From assembly GCA_021399435.1 (NCBI GenBank), contig JAJTUP010000063.1, positions 124,001-188,000 of the forward strand: a stretch of DNA of 64,000 nt, written 5' to 3'. The notes under the pieces were generated by a model, which saw nothing but the letters and a program-made list of their open reading frames with translations, did no database searches and was not told where the DNA came from. Positions 1 to 11,675 of this stretch are shown piece after piece; the first letter of the stretch is position 1, and the number at the start of each line of letters is the position of its first letter. The stretch is from Diaporthe sp. PMI_573. Lineage: Eukaryota; Ascomycota; Sordariomycetes; Diaporthales; Diaporthaceae. The translations under genes were made by a program, and so were the position numbers.

Positions 1-584
1 TCCGTCAGGTTGCTGCCCCACGCGTCCAAGATGGTGGTCGCACGATCCCAGTGGCTCTGGTTTCGTGTGATGTACCACATTAGAGCATTCTGCCAGGCAG
101 CACGGGCGTCGTAGGAAAAATCGGTATAATTGCTGCCCTTTGGGCCCCGGTAGAGTACGGGATGGGGGCCTTTCATCGCATACTGGGTGCAGTGGAATAT
201 AATCAGCAAATTGTAACTCATGTGATGATATTTAAACAATCAGTAGCAATTTGGTGTCAGAGTGGAAGTGGAGGGGTAGTATTCTTTTCTCACCTCGCTA
301 CTTGAGAACCTGTCGGTGGTGAAGTTGACAAATGCAGACTTCCACGGTTCTGTGCCGTTCTGTACGCCAAGACGAATGCGTTCCAAATCATCGTGTGTGT
401 GCCAGATGCCTGGATGAATAAACTCTCCAACTCTGGTCTTCATGCCCGGGATAGCATTGAAGTACGGGGGAGTGATGGGCCCGTTGAGAACAGGAAGTCC
501 ATTGAGCCCGCCCGTGGCGACAGCGAACCTGGCTAAAAGCCACATAAGGGAGACTACTTTGAACACATTATGCAGAAAAGACAT
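1..584 (-). CDS. secreted alginate lyase-like protein (partial, 3' end beyond left edge)
   Basis: Two exons are visible: 584-294 and 182-1, joined by a 111-nt GT-AG intron (293-183) that keeps the frame. Residues 1 to about 23 form a signal peptide (basic start, then a Val/Leu/Trp/Ala-rich core), so the product should be secreted. The mature start carries the motif HPGIWHTHDDLERIRLGVQ, which I recognise from fungal proteins of the alginate lyase/chondroitin AC lyase (alpha/alpha toroid) superfamily. The second exon continues with YAMKGPHPVLYRG and a helix with WQNALMWYITRNQSHWDRA, both usual for that family. The catalytic region lies outside the window, so the substrate cannot be stated. The gene is divergent from PEX3 across about 1 kb. 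Family assignment is from memory of conserved motifs. Confidence 0.75.
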
Positions 585-1588
585 GACGCTTGTGCTTCAA
601 GTTGTCAGAGTTTAACAAAAGTACCCTGGCTCTTCTGAAGGGGTGTAATGATTCCAGGAACCCAGAAGATAGAGACGAGTCTGGCACCAGCCTGGTCCAG
701 CATATGCAGCACTTATATACAACACACTCCTCACGGGATCCATGTCAAGCAGTGTATAAGTGGTGCCAGAAATGAGCCTCGGGGCCGGCGTTAGTATCAC
801 ATCTTGAGGTCCGGATGTCAACGGTAGGTCATTGTGGGGCCAGCAAGCATTTAATTGAGATTCTCATAAACACTACATAGAGTATGCGCAGGAGACGAAG
901 CAGGCTGCCTGTTTGGGGGGCATTGCTTGTGGCTCTGTACGGGCAGCGGGTTAGATATCGGAGCTGTACAGCGTGGCTGCGTAAGTACGTACTTGTGCAA
1001 GCCACTTTCATCAGTACGACCATCCACTAAACCATAATTGACAGTAGACTCTCCCACCCACAGACTGGCCTGTAATTCGGGGCAGCAGGGATTGGGATCC
1101 CGCTGGGCTAACACTATGTTTATACTATAGTAGCGTGGCCAGGTCCGTGCCTCTCGCCTGCGAATTAGCGAAACTTTGCTTGCGGAGCCGAGGCCCAAGG
1201 TAAAGTTGGGGGAGAGGGAGCTGCAGGTGCAGGTGCAGGTGCAGGCAATTCCGGGGGAAGGCTGGGCGTTGGGCATGACGAGTGCGACGTGAGTTCATTA
1301 TTGCTTGTGACACAACATAACATACGACGATACTGTAGACGACACCTCCCTGTGTGTCGTGTGCCTTTAATCAATACTCAATGTAGGGCTTCTGGTCCTT
1401 TTACTTCTTTCTACCTTCTGGTCGCCTGGCCAAACTCCCAAATCGCAGATCCCTTTTCCTCGGGCCGACCCAGACAAACTGACTGACAACCAATTCTCCC
1501 CCGCCTTTGAATCAACCAGTTCAAGATCGCCTCTGGACATCTACAACCGTTTGGTGACCGCCAATTCCAACTGACAGCCAGCCCAGCT
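585..1588. other. divergent intergenic region, lyase/PEX3
   Basis: This stretch separates the start codons of the lyase gene (leftward) and PEX3 (rightward) and should hold both promoters. Open frames here are short, lack family motifs and overlap each other. The only structure I see is a short TGCAGG array at 1222-1245 and a pyrimidine-rich leader just before the PEX3 start. I see no RNA gene. Confidence 0.6.
1222..1245. repeat. (TGCAGG)4 microsatellite
   Basis: Four perfect hexamer copies lie in the lyase/PEX3 intergenic region, outside any supported gene. Confidence 0.9.
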
Positions 1589-3522
1589 ATGTTCGCTGCT
1601 ACGCGGCGGTGGTTCCGTCGCAATAGGACACCCCTTGCCATCGGTTTCGGTGTCCTCGGCGCCGGCTATGTCGCCACCCAATATGTCCTCAACAAGCTGA
1701 ACGACGCCCGCGAGCGCATGAGCGGTGATCGCATAGCCAAGGAGAAGTGCGTCCTGTCCTCTCCTGCCCCCTCTTCACCCAGCGTGTCCCATAATGTTGT
1801 CATAATCATGCTAACAAGCCGTCTTCCACCGCGTATAGTCTGCGGCGGCGCTTCCAACAGAATCAAGAGGACTGCACCTACACCGTGCTCGCCCTGCTGC
1901 CGACAGCGACCACGCGCATACTCGAGTCCATGGACGTGGAAAAGATCACACTTGAGATCCAGAAGATGAAGGGCGGCAATGGCTCCAAGTCGGTCAAGAG
2001 CGGGAGCGGCGACTCCATGAGCCTGCCCGAGACAACAGGCATGACAGACGAGGACGGCCGCAGCATCGTGTCCGCGAGCGAGAGCGGCATCCACGCCAGC
2101 CAGATCACCGTGCCCCCGGCCAGCCAGACGGAGGACGAGCAGCTACTGCAGCCAGAGAAGCCTAGGAGGACGAAGCGGCAGCTGTGGGGTGACGTGACCA
2201 TAAGCTGTGAGTGGTGCTGCACTGGTCCTGAGACATTCATTCTACCATAGGAGACCACCCCAGCTAACATTTTGTCTGAAGCCATAACAAGGGCGTACAC
2301 CCTCATCTACACCCTCGGCCTCCTCACCATGCTCACCCGGGTCCAGCTCAACCTGCTCGGCCGCCGCAGCTACCTCTCCAGCGTCGTGTCCCTCGCGACC
2401 GGTTCCAACTCTGCCACCATCAGCCTCGAGAACAACGACGACGACAACTCGGCCCAGGCCTACGGCGACGACTTCGAGGTCAACCGCAAGTACCTCACCT
2501 TCAGCTGGTGGCTGCTAAACAAAGGCTGGGTGGACATCGCCCAGCGCGTCGAGGTCGCCGTGCGCCAGGTCTTTGGCCAGACGAAACCGCGCGAGCAGCT
2601 GTCCCTCGAGACATTCGCCGCCATGACGGGCCAGGTCCGACGCCTGGTCGAGGGCTCGGCCGCCTTCTCGGACCCGGGGACCGCCATGGCGCCGACCAAG
2701 TGGCTCGCCTTCCTGCTGCCCCCGCCCGACATGGAGGAGTACGTCCTCAGGGAGTCGGGCATCCTGGACGACAGCGCGGCGTCGGTGACGCGGGCACAGG
2801 GCGAAGAGAGCGAGGGCCAGTCACCACCAAAAGAAGAACAACAACAACAGCCACCACCATCATCACCCACGTCCACCGCCTCCCTGCGGCGGTTACTAGA
2901 CGAGACCTCGGACCTGATCGAGGCGCCGGCCTTTTCACACGTGCTGACGCAGCTCCTGGATGCGGGCTTCACCACCCTGCTGGACACCAAGCTCGCCCAG
3001 GGCGCCTTCGACATCCCCCCGCCGCCGGAAGCAGAACCCTCCCCCACATCAGCAGCAACAGCACCACCACCACCACCCACGATAGACGCCACCGGCGTCG
3101 CAGTCGTCGGCCCGGAGCAACTGCGCCTGCGCAGGCGCGCCGAGACCAAGGTCCTCCTGCCCAAGTGCCTCTCGGTGCTGACGCGGCAGGCGCACGCCAT
3201 CGGGGCCGGGGCCGGAGCGGGGACAGAGGATGGTGCGCCACCGAATGTGTACCTGCATGCCATGGAGTCCGTGCGCGACCTCGAGGGCTTCGCGGCCCTG
3301 GTCTACTCTAGCAATTGGGAGAACGAGGTGTGCGATGAGATGCCCGCGCCGTCGACCACGACCGCCACCACCACAACAACCACGACAGCCTTTGGGTCGA
3401 GCGTGCGGCAGTCGCGGGTGCTGGGCGATGGTGACGTCGAGGGGAGTCTTGTCCTCGTTGAGCCTTCGCAGGGGTCGTTTGAGAGCGCGTGGGCTAGGGC
3501 GACTGAGAACAAGGCGTCCTAG
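1589..3522 (+). CDS. PEX3: peroxin-3, peroxisome biogenesis membrane protein
   Basis: Three exons, 1589-1746, 1839-2206 and 2282-3522, joined by GT-AG introns of 92 and 75 nt, give 588 residues. PEX3 is the peroxisomal membrane anchor that docks PEX19 with its cargo of membrane proteins. The sequence shows the typical N-terminus: a basic stretch, a membrane segment at about 13-34 (PLAIGFGVLGAGYVATQYVL), then the conserved ENLRRRFQQNQEDCTYTVLA, the TISSITRAYTLIYTLGLLTM helix and FSWWLLNKGWVDIAQRVE. Low-complexity insertions (an acidic/Ser stretch at about 95-160; Gln/Pro/Ala-rich loops in the C-terminal half) make it longer than the yeast protein of about 440 residues. The start is the first ATG and lies directly before the membrane segment. 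It converges on BET5 downstream. Confidence 0.95.
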
Positions 3523-4326
3523 GCGGTGTGCTGCGATTTATTCTTAAATAGCCATTGTGCCACGTGGAGCTGCTAGAATTCACGGGGCGATAAGGGGATG
3601 ACGATATACCCCTTGCTGTTGTAAAACAAGCCAGCAAGGAAGAGCAAAGCGACCGTATATACAGTACCTCTGTATAGTCTTTAGGACTACTCCTTGTATA
3701 TGTGTTACGATGCTATGAATGAATGCGGATGAACCGTGGGGTTGTTGCCCAGGCCCTGCTCTGGGATCCCCTTGTATCATTATGATCTATTTTCATCTAG
3801 GGCATTGTCTAGAGCCCCAGCAGCTGGGGGTTGTGGTTGTATGTGGCTGTCTATACATGTCTCTGGTGAATGTCGTCTGCGAACTTCTCCCCTTTCCCTG
3901 TGCGGCAGACAGGACGGGTCTGCGGTACGGCCTGTCACAACTCGCCCGTCGTCCTTCTTGTTTGAACTCCCCGGACGCTATGTTGGTCGATTGCGGGACC
4001 ACCTCGTCTTCCAGTTTGGTCGCTGGCCCAGTATGCATGATAAGACCTCATCGAATCAAGCTGCCCCAGTGACTGCCTGACTGTTGGCGTGGTTCATGAC
4101 GCCGCCGGGTAGCCCGAATGACAGGAGCGCGCAGCTTGAGTCATTGATCTTCCTCCGGGAAAATCGAGCGCCGTACCGCAGTAGCCCAGGTCGAAGCAAT
4201 CCTGGGCGTCATTGCCCAATTACCACTGAGCGGTCCAATGTTCAGCACATTCCATCGGCTATCTTCTGTCGTCGTAAGTAAGTCATAACTGGTGTATCGC
4301 CCTGCTGGCTGGATCGATCGAGCCGC
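3523..4326. other. convergent intergenic region, PEX3/BET5
   Basis: The 3' ends of PEX3 and BET5 face each other here. Short open frames on both strands carry no recognisable motif. It probably contains both 3' untranslated regions; I see no RNA gene or repeat. Confidence 0.55.
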
Positions 4327-5099
4327 TCATTGGAGGCCGCGGATGAACTGGTCGAGGCCCATCTCGAACAACTCGTTGGTGATCCCGGCACCGCCCTTGT
4401 GCTCGACGGGGGCGAGGGGGTTCTTGACCACTGAGAAGCCACCCATGTCAGCTATTTCTTACTCGTTCCTTCCCGGTGATATTTGCCCATGCCCCGAGCA
4501 CTCCCACACAGCCCTCGACATACCGTATTCGACATAGAGGTTTATGTATATCTGGTGCAGGACGTTGCGCATGCTCATGGTGGCCGTGTCGGTCAGCAGG
4601 ACGAAGCGCAGGTTGGTCGGCGTCTCGTAGTAGTGCATGCGGTACTGGCCCGTGCGGTAGGAGATGAAGGCGTCGTCGTCGCCGCCCAGCTTGCGGACCA
4701 TGTTGCGCAGGCTGAAGACGGTGCCGAAGATCAGCTTGGCGTCATTCTGGGCGCGGGTGCTCCTGGCCTTCATCGCTGCGGCTGTCGTCGGCGGCGCTGG
4801 TGTTGTTACCGCTGGTGCTGTTGTCGGGATGCCATTCACGGCGGTGGAGGGCCGGGTGTCGGAGGTCGACGAGGCTGCTACTGCTGCTGCCTCTGCGGCC
4901 GAGGCTGGGAGGGCGGCCTGCTGGGAGGGGGGGAGCCAGTTCTTGGTGAAGACGCATTCCGCTGGTGGTTATGGTTGTGGTTAGTATCGTTGGAATGCGG
5001 AGGAGGCTGGCTGTTGGGAGAGAAGCTGCGGATCGGTGAGGGTCAGTCCAAGAGAGGCTTACTGTGCCGGTCGAAAATGTAGAAAGAGTAGACCGTCAT
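4327..5099 (-). CDS. BET5: TRAPP complex core subunit Bet5/TRAPPC1
   Basis: Three exons, 5099-5063, 4961-4524 and 4430-4327, with GT-AG introns of 101 and 93 nt, give 192 residues. Bet5 is a longin-fold subunit of the TRAPP tethering complex that activates the Rab Ypt1 in ER-Golgi and intra-Golgi traffic. The tiny first exon encodes MTVYSFYIFDRH, the family's first beta strand. Exon 2 carries KLIFGTVFSLRNMVRKL and TGQYRMHYYETPTNLRFVLL, and exon 3 ends with ELFEMGLDQFIRGLQ; all are hallmark Bet5 segments. Between the first strand and the longin helix sits an Ala/Ser/Thr/Pro-rich insertion (about 25-75), which explains the extra length over yeast (159 residues). The gene is divergent from the SAK1-like kinase. 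Confidence 0.93.
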
Positions 5100-5941
5100 G
5101 GCGGGCAGGCTACATCACGAGCTTGAGGGCTCGTTTGTGGCGGTGATGGTATAGTCTGACCGGCCGGTCGCAGTCAGTTGTGTCGGTCTGTCCGTTGGCG
5201 ACGGTGTCGTCGAGGATGGAACTGGGGCCCACTGTACAAGAATGCGCAGCATGTGGCCTTAGCGAATCTAGGTAGCCTAAGCTGCATGCAGAGATGCAGT
5301 TCGGGGGCAGGGCATGTGGTAGAGTGGGGGAGCTCGCTCCTCTCCTACAGCACTCTTGCAGCAACCCCGAGGGCCTTGCACTGCCCTCTGAGGTAATGGG
5401 CAGGGGAAGGGGGGGAGGCGCAGTGGGGGAGGACGAGGGGCAGGGGTCGCATGCAGGTGGGCAGCATGGCGGCAGGGCGAGGAGGAGGACGAACCCCCTG
5501 CCCCTCCTCCCCATAATCCCCCCCAATCCAACGATCCTGCCACTCTGACTCGTCGGCGCATTCGCAAGGTGGAAATGACCAGTGAGGCTGAGAAGAGCTG
5601 AGCTGGGCTGGATTGATAAATGTTTGCTTGCCTTACGGGGAACGCGAGAGAGGAACAAATGAGATACAAAGATATTCAAAGACCTGTCGATTCCTTTCAA
5701 GCTGTTGCTCTCTTTTCCTCTGCTTACTGCCATCAACCAGCGCCGTTCTCTGCTCTCCTGAGAAGGGAACGCGACAGACGACAGACCATTGACGATTTAC
5801 TACGGACGAGGACAAACGAAACATTTCTCCAGGCTTCCAGGGTGTAGGGATCCATCTGCCAGCCCTTTTAGAGTTTCCCACCCCGCGCCGGGGTTCCTGA
5901 GCATACCCAGAATCCAGATCGATCTTGCTATATCCGCCCAA
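5100..5941. other. divergent intergenic region, BET5/SAK1-like kinase
   Basis: This holds the promoters and leaders of two divergent genes. The stretch 5400-5540 is G/C-rich with purine and pyrimidine runs. The kinase frame stays open upstream to about 5789, but ATG 5942 is the first start followed by ordinary coding sequence, so I treat the upstream part as leader. No RNA gene is seen. Confidence 0.5.
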
Positions 5942-8681
5942 ATGGAGGCTATAACACCACCACAACCAGCCGCGTCGGCGCCAGAGCTGGTCTCGAGGCA
6001 GAGTGCCCCTCTGGACCAAGCTCTAGATCGGACACACAATCAAGATCAGGATCAAGATCAAGCTCAAGATCAAGATCAGCTCCCAGGTCCAATGGGAGAA
6101 CAAGTGGGCATGGCCACTGAAGATCCCTCGGCGCCCAGCCTTCTCTCGCCCGGCATCAAGGTAGAGTTTCATGGCATCGCATCGTCGCTGCCGCCCTCGC
6201 AGCCAACCGGCGACGGGAAGGCCGAGGGCGTAGACAGCGCTCGGCCTCCAATCGCCCCTCATCCTCGGTGAGAACTTTGCTTTGATATATCTCTGTCTCG
6301 TGCAATATCTATTTCTCTTCTTCTCTGTCTTGCGCCAATCCTTCTGTCTCGCCCGACTAACAGCCGCCTGCTCGCCAACCCTCCAGATCTGCACCTGCTG
6401 TCCAACAGTATTCGAGCCCAATGAGACACCACAAAAGAACCCCCAGTCAGCATCGTGTGGTCAAGGTGCGTGCGCCGACCCCTCTATTCGTCATACCCGG
6501 TGACAAAAAATACGTCGAGCCTCCGTAACTAACATGCGCCACCACCCCACCTACAGGAGACCCTCAATGCCCGGTCCGAATATACGAGCGACGACTCGGA
6601 CGGCCGGTCGCACCATGTCATCAACCAGTATACTATTAAGGAGGAAATAGGCCGCGGGTCCTATGGCGCTGTTCACCTCGCCGTGGACCAGTTCGGCAAT
6701 GAATACGTATGTTGACAAAACAGTTTGTGACCCGAGTGGGGGGAATATATCAAGCCCAAGACTTATACACCGCGCGCAACAGGCCGTCAAGGAATTCTCA
6801 AAGACCCGTCTGCGCAAACGCGCCCAGTCAAATATCCTCCGCCGCGGTCCCAGACGAGGGCCAGGCCGCTTCCCACCACAGCCTCGCACAGCAACAGACT
6901 CCGGGTCTGGGCCGGGCATGGACCCGACCGTGTCGTACCAGCTGCGCGACCACAAGAAGTCCGAGGCCAACGACTCCCTGTTCCTCATCCGCGAGGAGAT
7001 CGCCATCATGAAGAAGCTCAACCACCCCAACCTGGTCTCGCTGATCGAGGTGCTCGACGACCCGGAGGAGGACTCGCTCTACATGGTCCTGGAGATGTGC
7101 AAGAAGGGCGTCGTCATGAAGGTCGGGCTGGACGAGGCCGCCGAGCCCTACAGCGAGGAGACGTGCAGGTACTGGTTCCGCGACCTGATCCTCGGCATCG
7201 AGTACCTGCACGCCCAGGGCGTCGTGCACCGGGACATCAAGCCGGACAACCTGCTGCTGACCGAGGACGACGTGCTGAAGATTGTCGACTTTGGCGTCAG
7301 TGAGATGTTTGAGAAACCCGAGGACATGCGCACCAAGAAGTCTGCCGGGTCGCCCGCGTTCCTGCCCCCGGAATTGTGTGTCGCCAAGCATGGGGATGTG
7401 AGCGGGACGGCCGCGGATGTGTGGAGCATGGGGGTGTCGCTGTTTTGTCTAAGGTACGGCCATATACCGTTCAACCGATCGGGCGTACTGGAGATATACG
7501 AAGCCATAAAGACGGAAACGCCAACTTTGCCAGAGGACGAGAACGAGAATTTGAAGGACCTCATCTCAAGATTAATGGAGAAGGACCCGGAGCAGAGGAT
7601 AACGATGTCTGAAATCAGGGTGAGCCGCGCATAACCCATACACTAACACAAAAGGCAGTTCTAACCAGTGCCATAGGAACACCCATGGGTCACAAGGGGG
7701 GGCACCGACCCGCTCCTAGACGCCGAGGAGAACTGCTCCGAGCTCGTCGACGCCCCAAACGAGCTCGAGGTCAGCCACGCCTTCACGCGCAAGATGGGCC
7801 ACCTGCTCTGCGTGATGAAGGCCATCACGAACTTCAAGTCCCTCCTCTCGTCCCGGTCGCGCACCAACAGCCCGAGGACCAGCCTCTTCCCAGAGGACGC
7901 CGCCGACATGATCAACAACAACAACAGCGAGCACCACGTCCCGCGCTGGACCCGGCACCACCACAGGCCCAAGCCCTCCATGGACGAGCACGAGCTCGAG
8001 GCCCTCAAGCGCGCCAACGAGGAGCACGCCGCGCGGCTCCTGGAGCAGCGCAAGCAGGTCCTCCAGAGCAGGGGCGGCAACGCCGCCGGCCCGTTCGGGC
8101 TCCCCGTCAAGCCGCCCAGCAACAACAACAACAGGGGGGACAGCGGCACGGACCAGAGCAGCGGGCCGACGGAGGAGGAGTCAGGCAGGATCCACGGCGA
8201 GCGGGACCCGCGCGCATCCCCCGGGGTCCCCGCCCTGCTGGGGATCGGCACGGGCGGACGCGACAACTTCGCGGGCGAGGGCGGGGACGGCGAAGGGGAG
8301 GAAGGAGAGCAGCCGACGGCCGTGGCGGACTCGCCCACGGCGGTGGACTTCAACGTGTACGACCGCGCGTACGAGGAGGAGGTGGCACGCATCAAGAGGG
8401 CGGGCGGGCAGCCCAGTGTCTACATGACGTGGCACCTCAACTCCAGGGGCCGGTTCCACGGGGACGGGGCGCTGGACGTGAGGGAGGAGCACGGGGATGC
8501 TGAGGCTGGTGCCGGCGAGCGGGGGAGGGACAAGGTCATGGGGGCGTTCAGGGGGAACAAGTTTGCCGAGCTCGTCTCGCAGACTATTCGGGACACGAGG
8601 GCCCGGAGCCAGGAGGGCGGGGCCGGGGGCGAGAGGCCGCCTGGGGATGATCACCACCGCGCTGGGGAGGAGGAGGGCTAA
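5942..8681 (+). CDS. CaMKK-like kinase of the SAK1/Tos3/Ssp1 type (Snf1/AMPK upstream kinase)
   Basis: Five exons, 5942-6267, 6387-6465, 6557-6706, 6783-7619 and 7677-8681, give 798 residues. The kinase domain spans about 160-470: glycine loop IGRGSYGAV (166-174), VAIK-type lysine 188, HRDIKPDN (334-341), DFG (354-356) and the PPE motif (380-382). A long basic loop (about 190-245) lies between the ATP lysine and helix C, and the activation segment reads SAGSPAFLPPEL; both are typical of the CaMKK/SAK1 branch that phosphorylates the Snf1 activation loop. The N-terminus has an Asp-Gln repeat (about residues 33-46); the C-terminal 330 residues are low-complexity and probably regulatory. Whether calmodulin binds cannot be judged here. 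It runs tail to tail towards the SAT4-like kinase. Confidence 0.9.
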
Positions 8682-11675
8682 GAACGGCGAGGGGGCGGTA
8701 GTCTGTGAATCTTGCGGTATATAACATGCATTGGGAACCCAGCTTGGGAGTCTGAAAACATACGAGACTCGGGCGGGACGACGCCGGGCATAATACTGGG
8801 AGGTTGGCCCGGGGTGGGGGATTCTGGATGTATTCGACTGGACGGCGCCGGGAATAGCTATAGCAGCAAATGATACCTGCCGGAGTGCAATGTTTCTCTT
8901 CGAGTTGGCTCAAGTTGGTTCTGGCCCGGCTGAGGATGAGGCAGAGATACTGATTTGAGATTGCCCAGTGTCCTTATGAGTCAGTCCATGTTGATGGTGA
9001 AGTTCTCTGGTTGACTCTCCATCCCGAGTCCCCCTTCCTCGCTGAGCCGCGAACATGGCTGGAGATGGTTCTGTCTACCTCGCTTGTACGCGCGCAGTTG
9101 TATGTAACCATTCATGCCAGGTGAGTCTCGCCTCTCGACCATTACTTGCCTTCGTCCATCAGTGCGGCCTGGGCTGAACAGTCCCCATATGTCAGTCAAG
9201 TCAGTAGCCAACATTTCGACCACCCCCCCCCCTTCTTCCTTCTCACCCTCCGGTCTCTTATCGTCTTCTCGTTCGCGTCGAGTGAGTTCCATAAGCCGCA
9301 TCTGCTGAGCTGCTGCATTTCTTCGGTGCCTCGATCCTTTGGCATGTAAAATCCCCCCCCCCCCCCAACACTCCAAAACAAAAAAGCCATATCTCAAGGG
9401 CTACTGGACAGCCACCCAGAAATAAGCGCTGCTCAGTTCCCCGAGCGCGCAAGTCTTTCACTTCTCGCATGCGAACCACTCGATCCACGAGGTCACTTGA
9501 ACGTGCCACGTGCCAGGCCACATGGTTCTCAGATCGCCCAGCGCAGTCTGTAAGCTGTAAGTCCCCCGCAGCCACGTTGCAATTTCTCCGAGGAAATGTC
9601 TCAAACCACTGAGACGAGCAAGCCGAGCCGGGGACCTCGCCAGATAGATGTGTAGAACTCGCTTGAGCCCTGTCGTTAAGAAAATACCAGCCTTGCTTTC
9701 AACGGGCCAATGTCCTCGTGGTGCTCAGTCCGACCTGCCCCAGGTTCCCTTCGTCACTTTACCCTCCTGCCAGCCAGCCAGCCAGCCAACACAACCACTC
9801 ACTCACTCCAGTGCAACAGTCGCGTCGAGTCGCGTTCGCCAGTTCCACTCAGAGGGGCCCCGAGGCAATCTCCTCTGCATGCACGACAGACTCAGCGAGT
9901 ACTTGCGGCACAGCCACTCACTCACTCGGCCGAGACGGACGGGAACAAGAAAGCAAGCAAACAGCTGTAAATCAGAAGGGGTCTCTCACCCAACAACAGA
10001 GACTGCCCCCCTCCCCGCCCGGATCTGGTCTCCCCGGAATTAGATCGGGGAAGTAAGTAGTCGGGCGAAGGGGGCGTGGGGGGGGGAGCAAGCATAAATC
10101 AATGCTTCCAGTTCTTTGAACCAGATGGGAGATGGGGAGAGTGAGAAGGAGGAGGGGAGTGGGGGGTCTGCACAAGAGATCAACGCTGGCTGGCCGGCTG
10201 GACGTCGCTTGCTTCGGTTCAAAAAGCAACAGCCACAGACAGACCCGTACGTAGGCGATTCATTCCGCCCTGCAGCAAGGGAATCGAGCTGGCCGAGGTA
10301 CCATCGGGTGTGGTCCCTCTGACGGCGCGAGTAGCCAAGCTAGCATATCAAGCCATGTCACCACGTGGGAACAAAGCGCGTGCAGTGCAGTTGGAAACAT
10401 GCCATGAGAAAGAGAACGTGTGTGTCTTGTTTTGGTTTCAAATCACGCCCCCCCCCCTACCTTTCACCCCCGGACTTCCCACATAAGGGCCCCGGACCAC
10501 CACCAGAATCTATATTACCAAAAGGCTAATAATTCCCATCCCCAAGAACAAGGAAAAAGAAATAAATAACCTATAGATATAGATATAGGAGGGTGAGAAA
10601 AAAGCTTCCCGTCCCCAACCACCCACCCACACACAACCCCCCTTCGTGTCAACCCTCCAATTGGGTTTTTGAGAAGGGAGGGAAGAATTATCAATAGAGG
10701 GCCCAGCTTTCTTGGCTCACCATCCAAAATCGCCTATTGCGTGCGTGCCAACACCCGGCCCCGGACATTTTTTTGGAGCTCCCAAGCTCACTTCCCTTAC
10801 ACCAAGCCGTCAAACCCACATCCTCGCTGATCAACTCCACACCCACCCGCGCCCCAGCGATCCTTCCCGCGAAGCCAAGCTGAGGTGCCAAGAGGGGAGC
10901 CAAGAGGGGAGCCAAGACCGTGGGCCGTCTCGTCCCAATTGACTTGACACCGAGTCCAGAAGGGGGGTTTCCCATCTCTTGCACCTCTCGTTCTGTGTGT
11001 CCCTGTGTATCTGTTGTGCATCGCCTCAATGGCCCTGCCACCCCCGGGGAATCATGTTGCCACCTGCCTGCCTGACTCTGCCAATATCCAACGCAGTGGT
11101 GGGATAAACACGGAAACTCCTTTACTCCCCGTACGCAGAAGCCCTCCTCACTCCCAATGTCTTGTTGAATGCACTCTCATGAAGTGGCCTCGGCCTATGT
11201 GCCTGCAGTCTCGAGTGTTGCTCCTCTCATCCCATTGGTTAGTTTCCCCCATCTTCCCCGAAGAAAAACCCTCCCCTCTGTCCCTTCTTGGAACGTTGGA
11301 CGATCGATTCTCAGATATGCAATTTTTTGTATTCTGTCATGATGTCTGTAATCCGCGTCTCTGCGCAGTCGCTCGCGTGCTTTCCCATGGTGAGACAAGA
11401 AGAGAAAAACAAGCCATAAAAAAAGTAGTTAAGAGGTATTGTAGAAGTATGAATGAAGTTCATTTGGGATATAACCAGGAAAAGTCCGGACTCCGATGCT
11501 GTCTTTAAGCGAAACGAGAAGTTCATGAATTGGAAGAGAACTTGAGCTTCGGTTGGCCCCTGGGAACATGCTGGCCTTGTCGCCCCTTGGCCGTGATCGC
11601 TCAATGGTGTCACCGAATCAAGGTTGCTGCCGTCATCCCACAGACTTCGTGGCCGGTGGAACGACGACGCCCTTT
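8682..11675. other. convergent intergenic region between two kinase genes
   Basis: About 3 kb without a supportable gene between the 3' ends of the SAK1-like and SAT4-like kinases. It contains C homopolymers (9222-9232 area, 14 C at 9353-9366, another near 10448), CT-rich and CAGC-rich stretches, and short open frames without motifs. A non-coding transcript or long 3' regions are possible, but nothing in the sequence proves it. Confidence 0.5.
9353..9366. repeat. poly-C tract (14 C)
   Basis: An uninterrupted run of C in the intergenic region. Its length in the assembly may be unreliable. Confidence 0.85.

Noticed and set aside
2460..3311. Long open frames on both strands overlapping PEX3
   Set aside because: They are Arg/Ala/Gly-rich shadows of the GC-rich PEX3 third exon, which has clear family motifs.
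5789..5941. Upstream extension of the SAK1-like kinase
   Set aside because: The frame is open, but its composition looks like leader and ATG 5942 is a better start; it cannot be excluded without transcripts.
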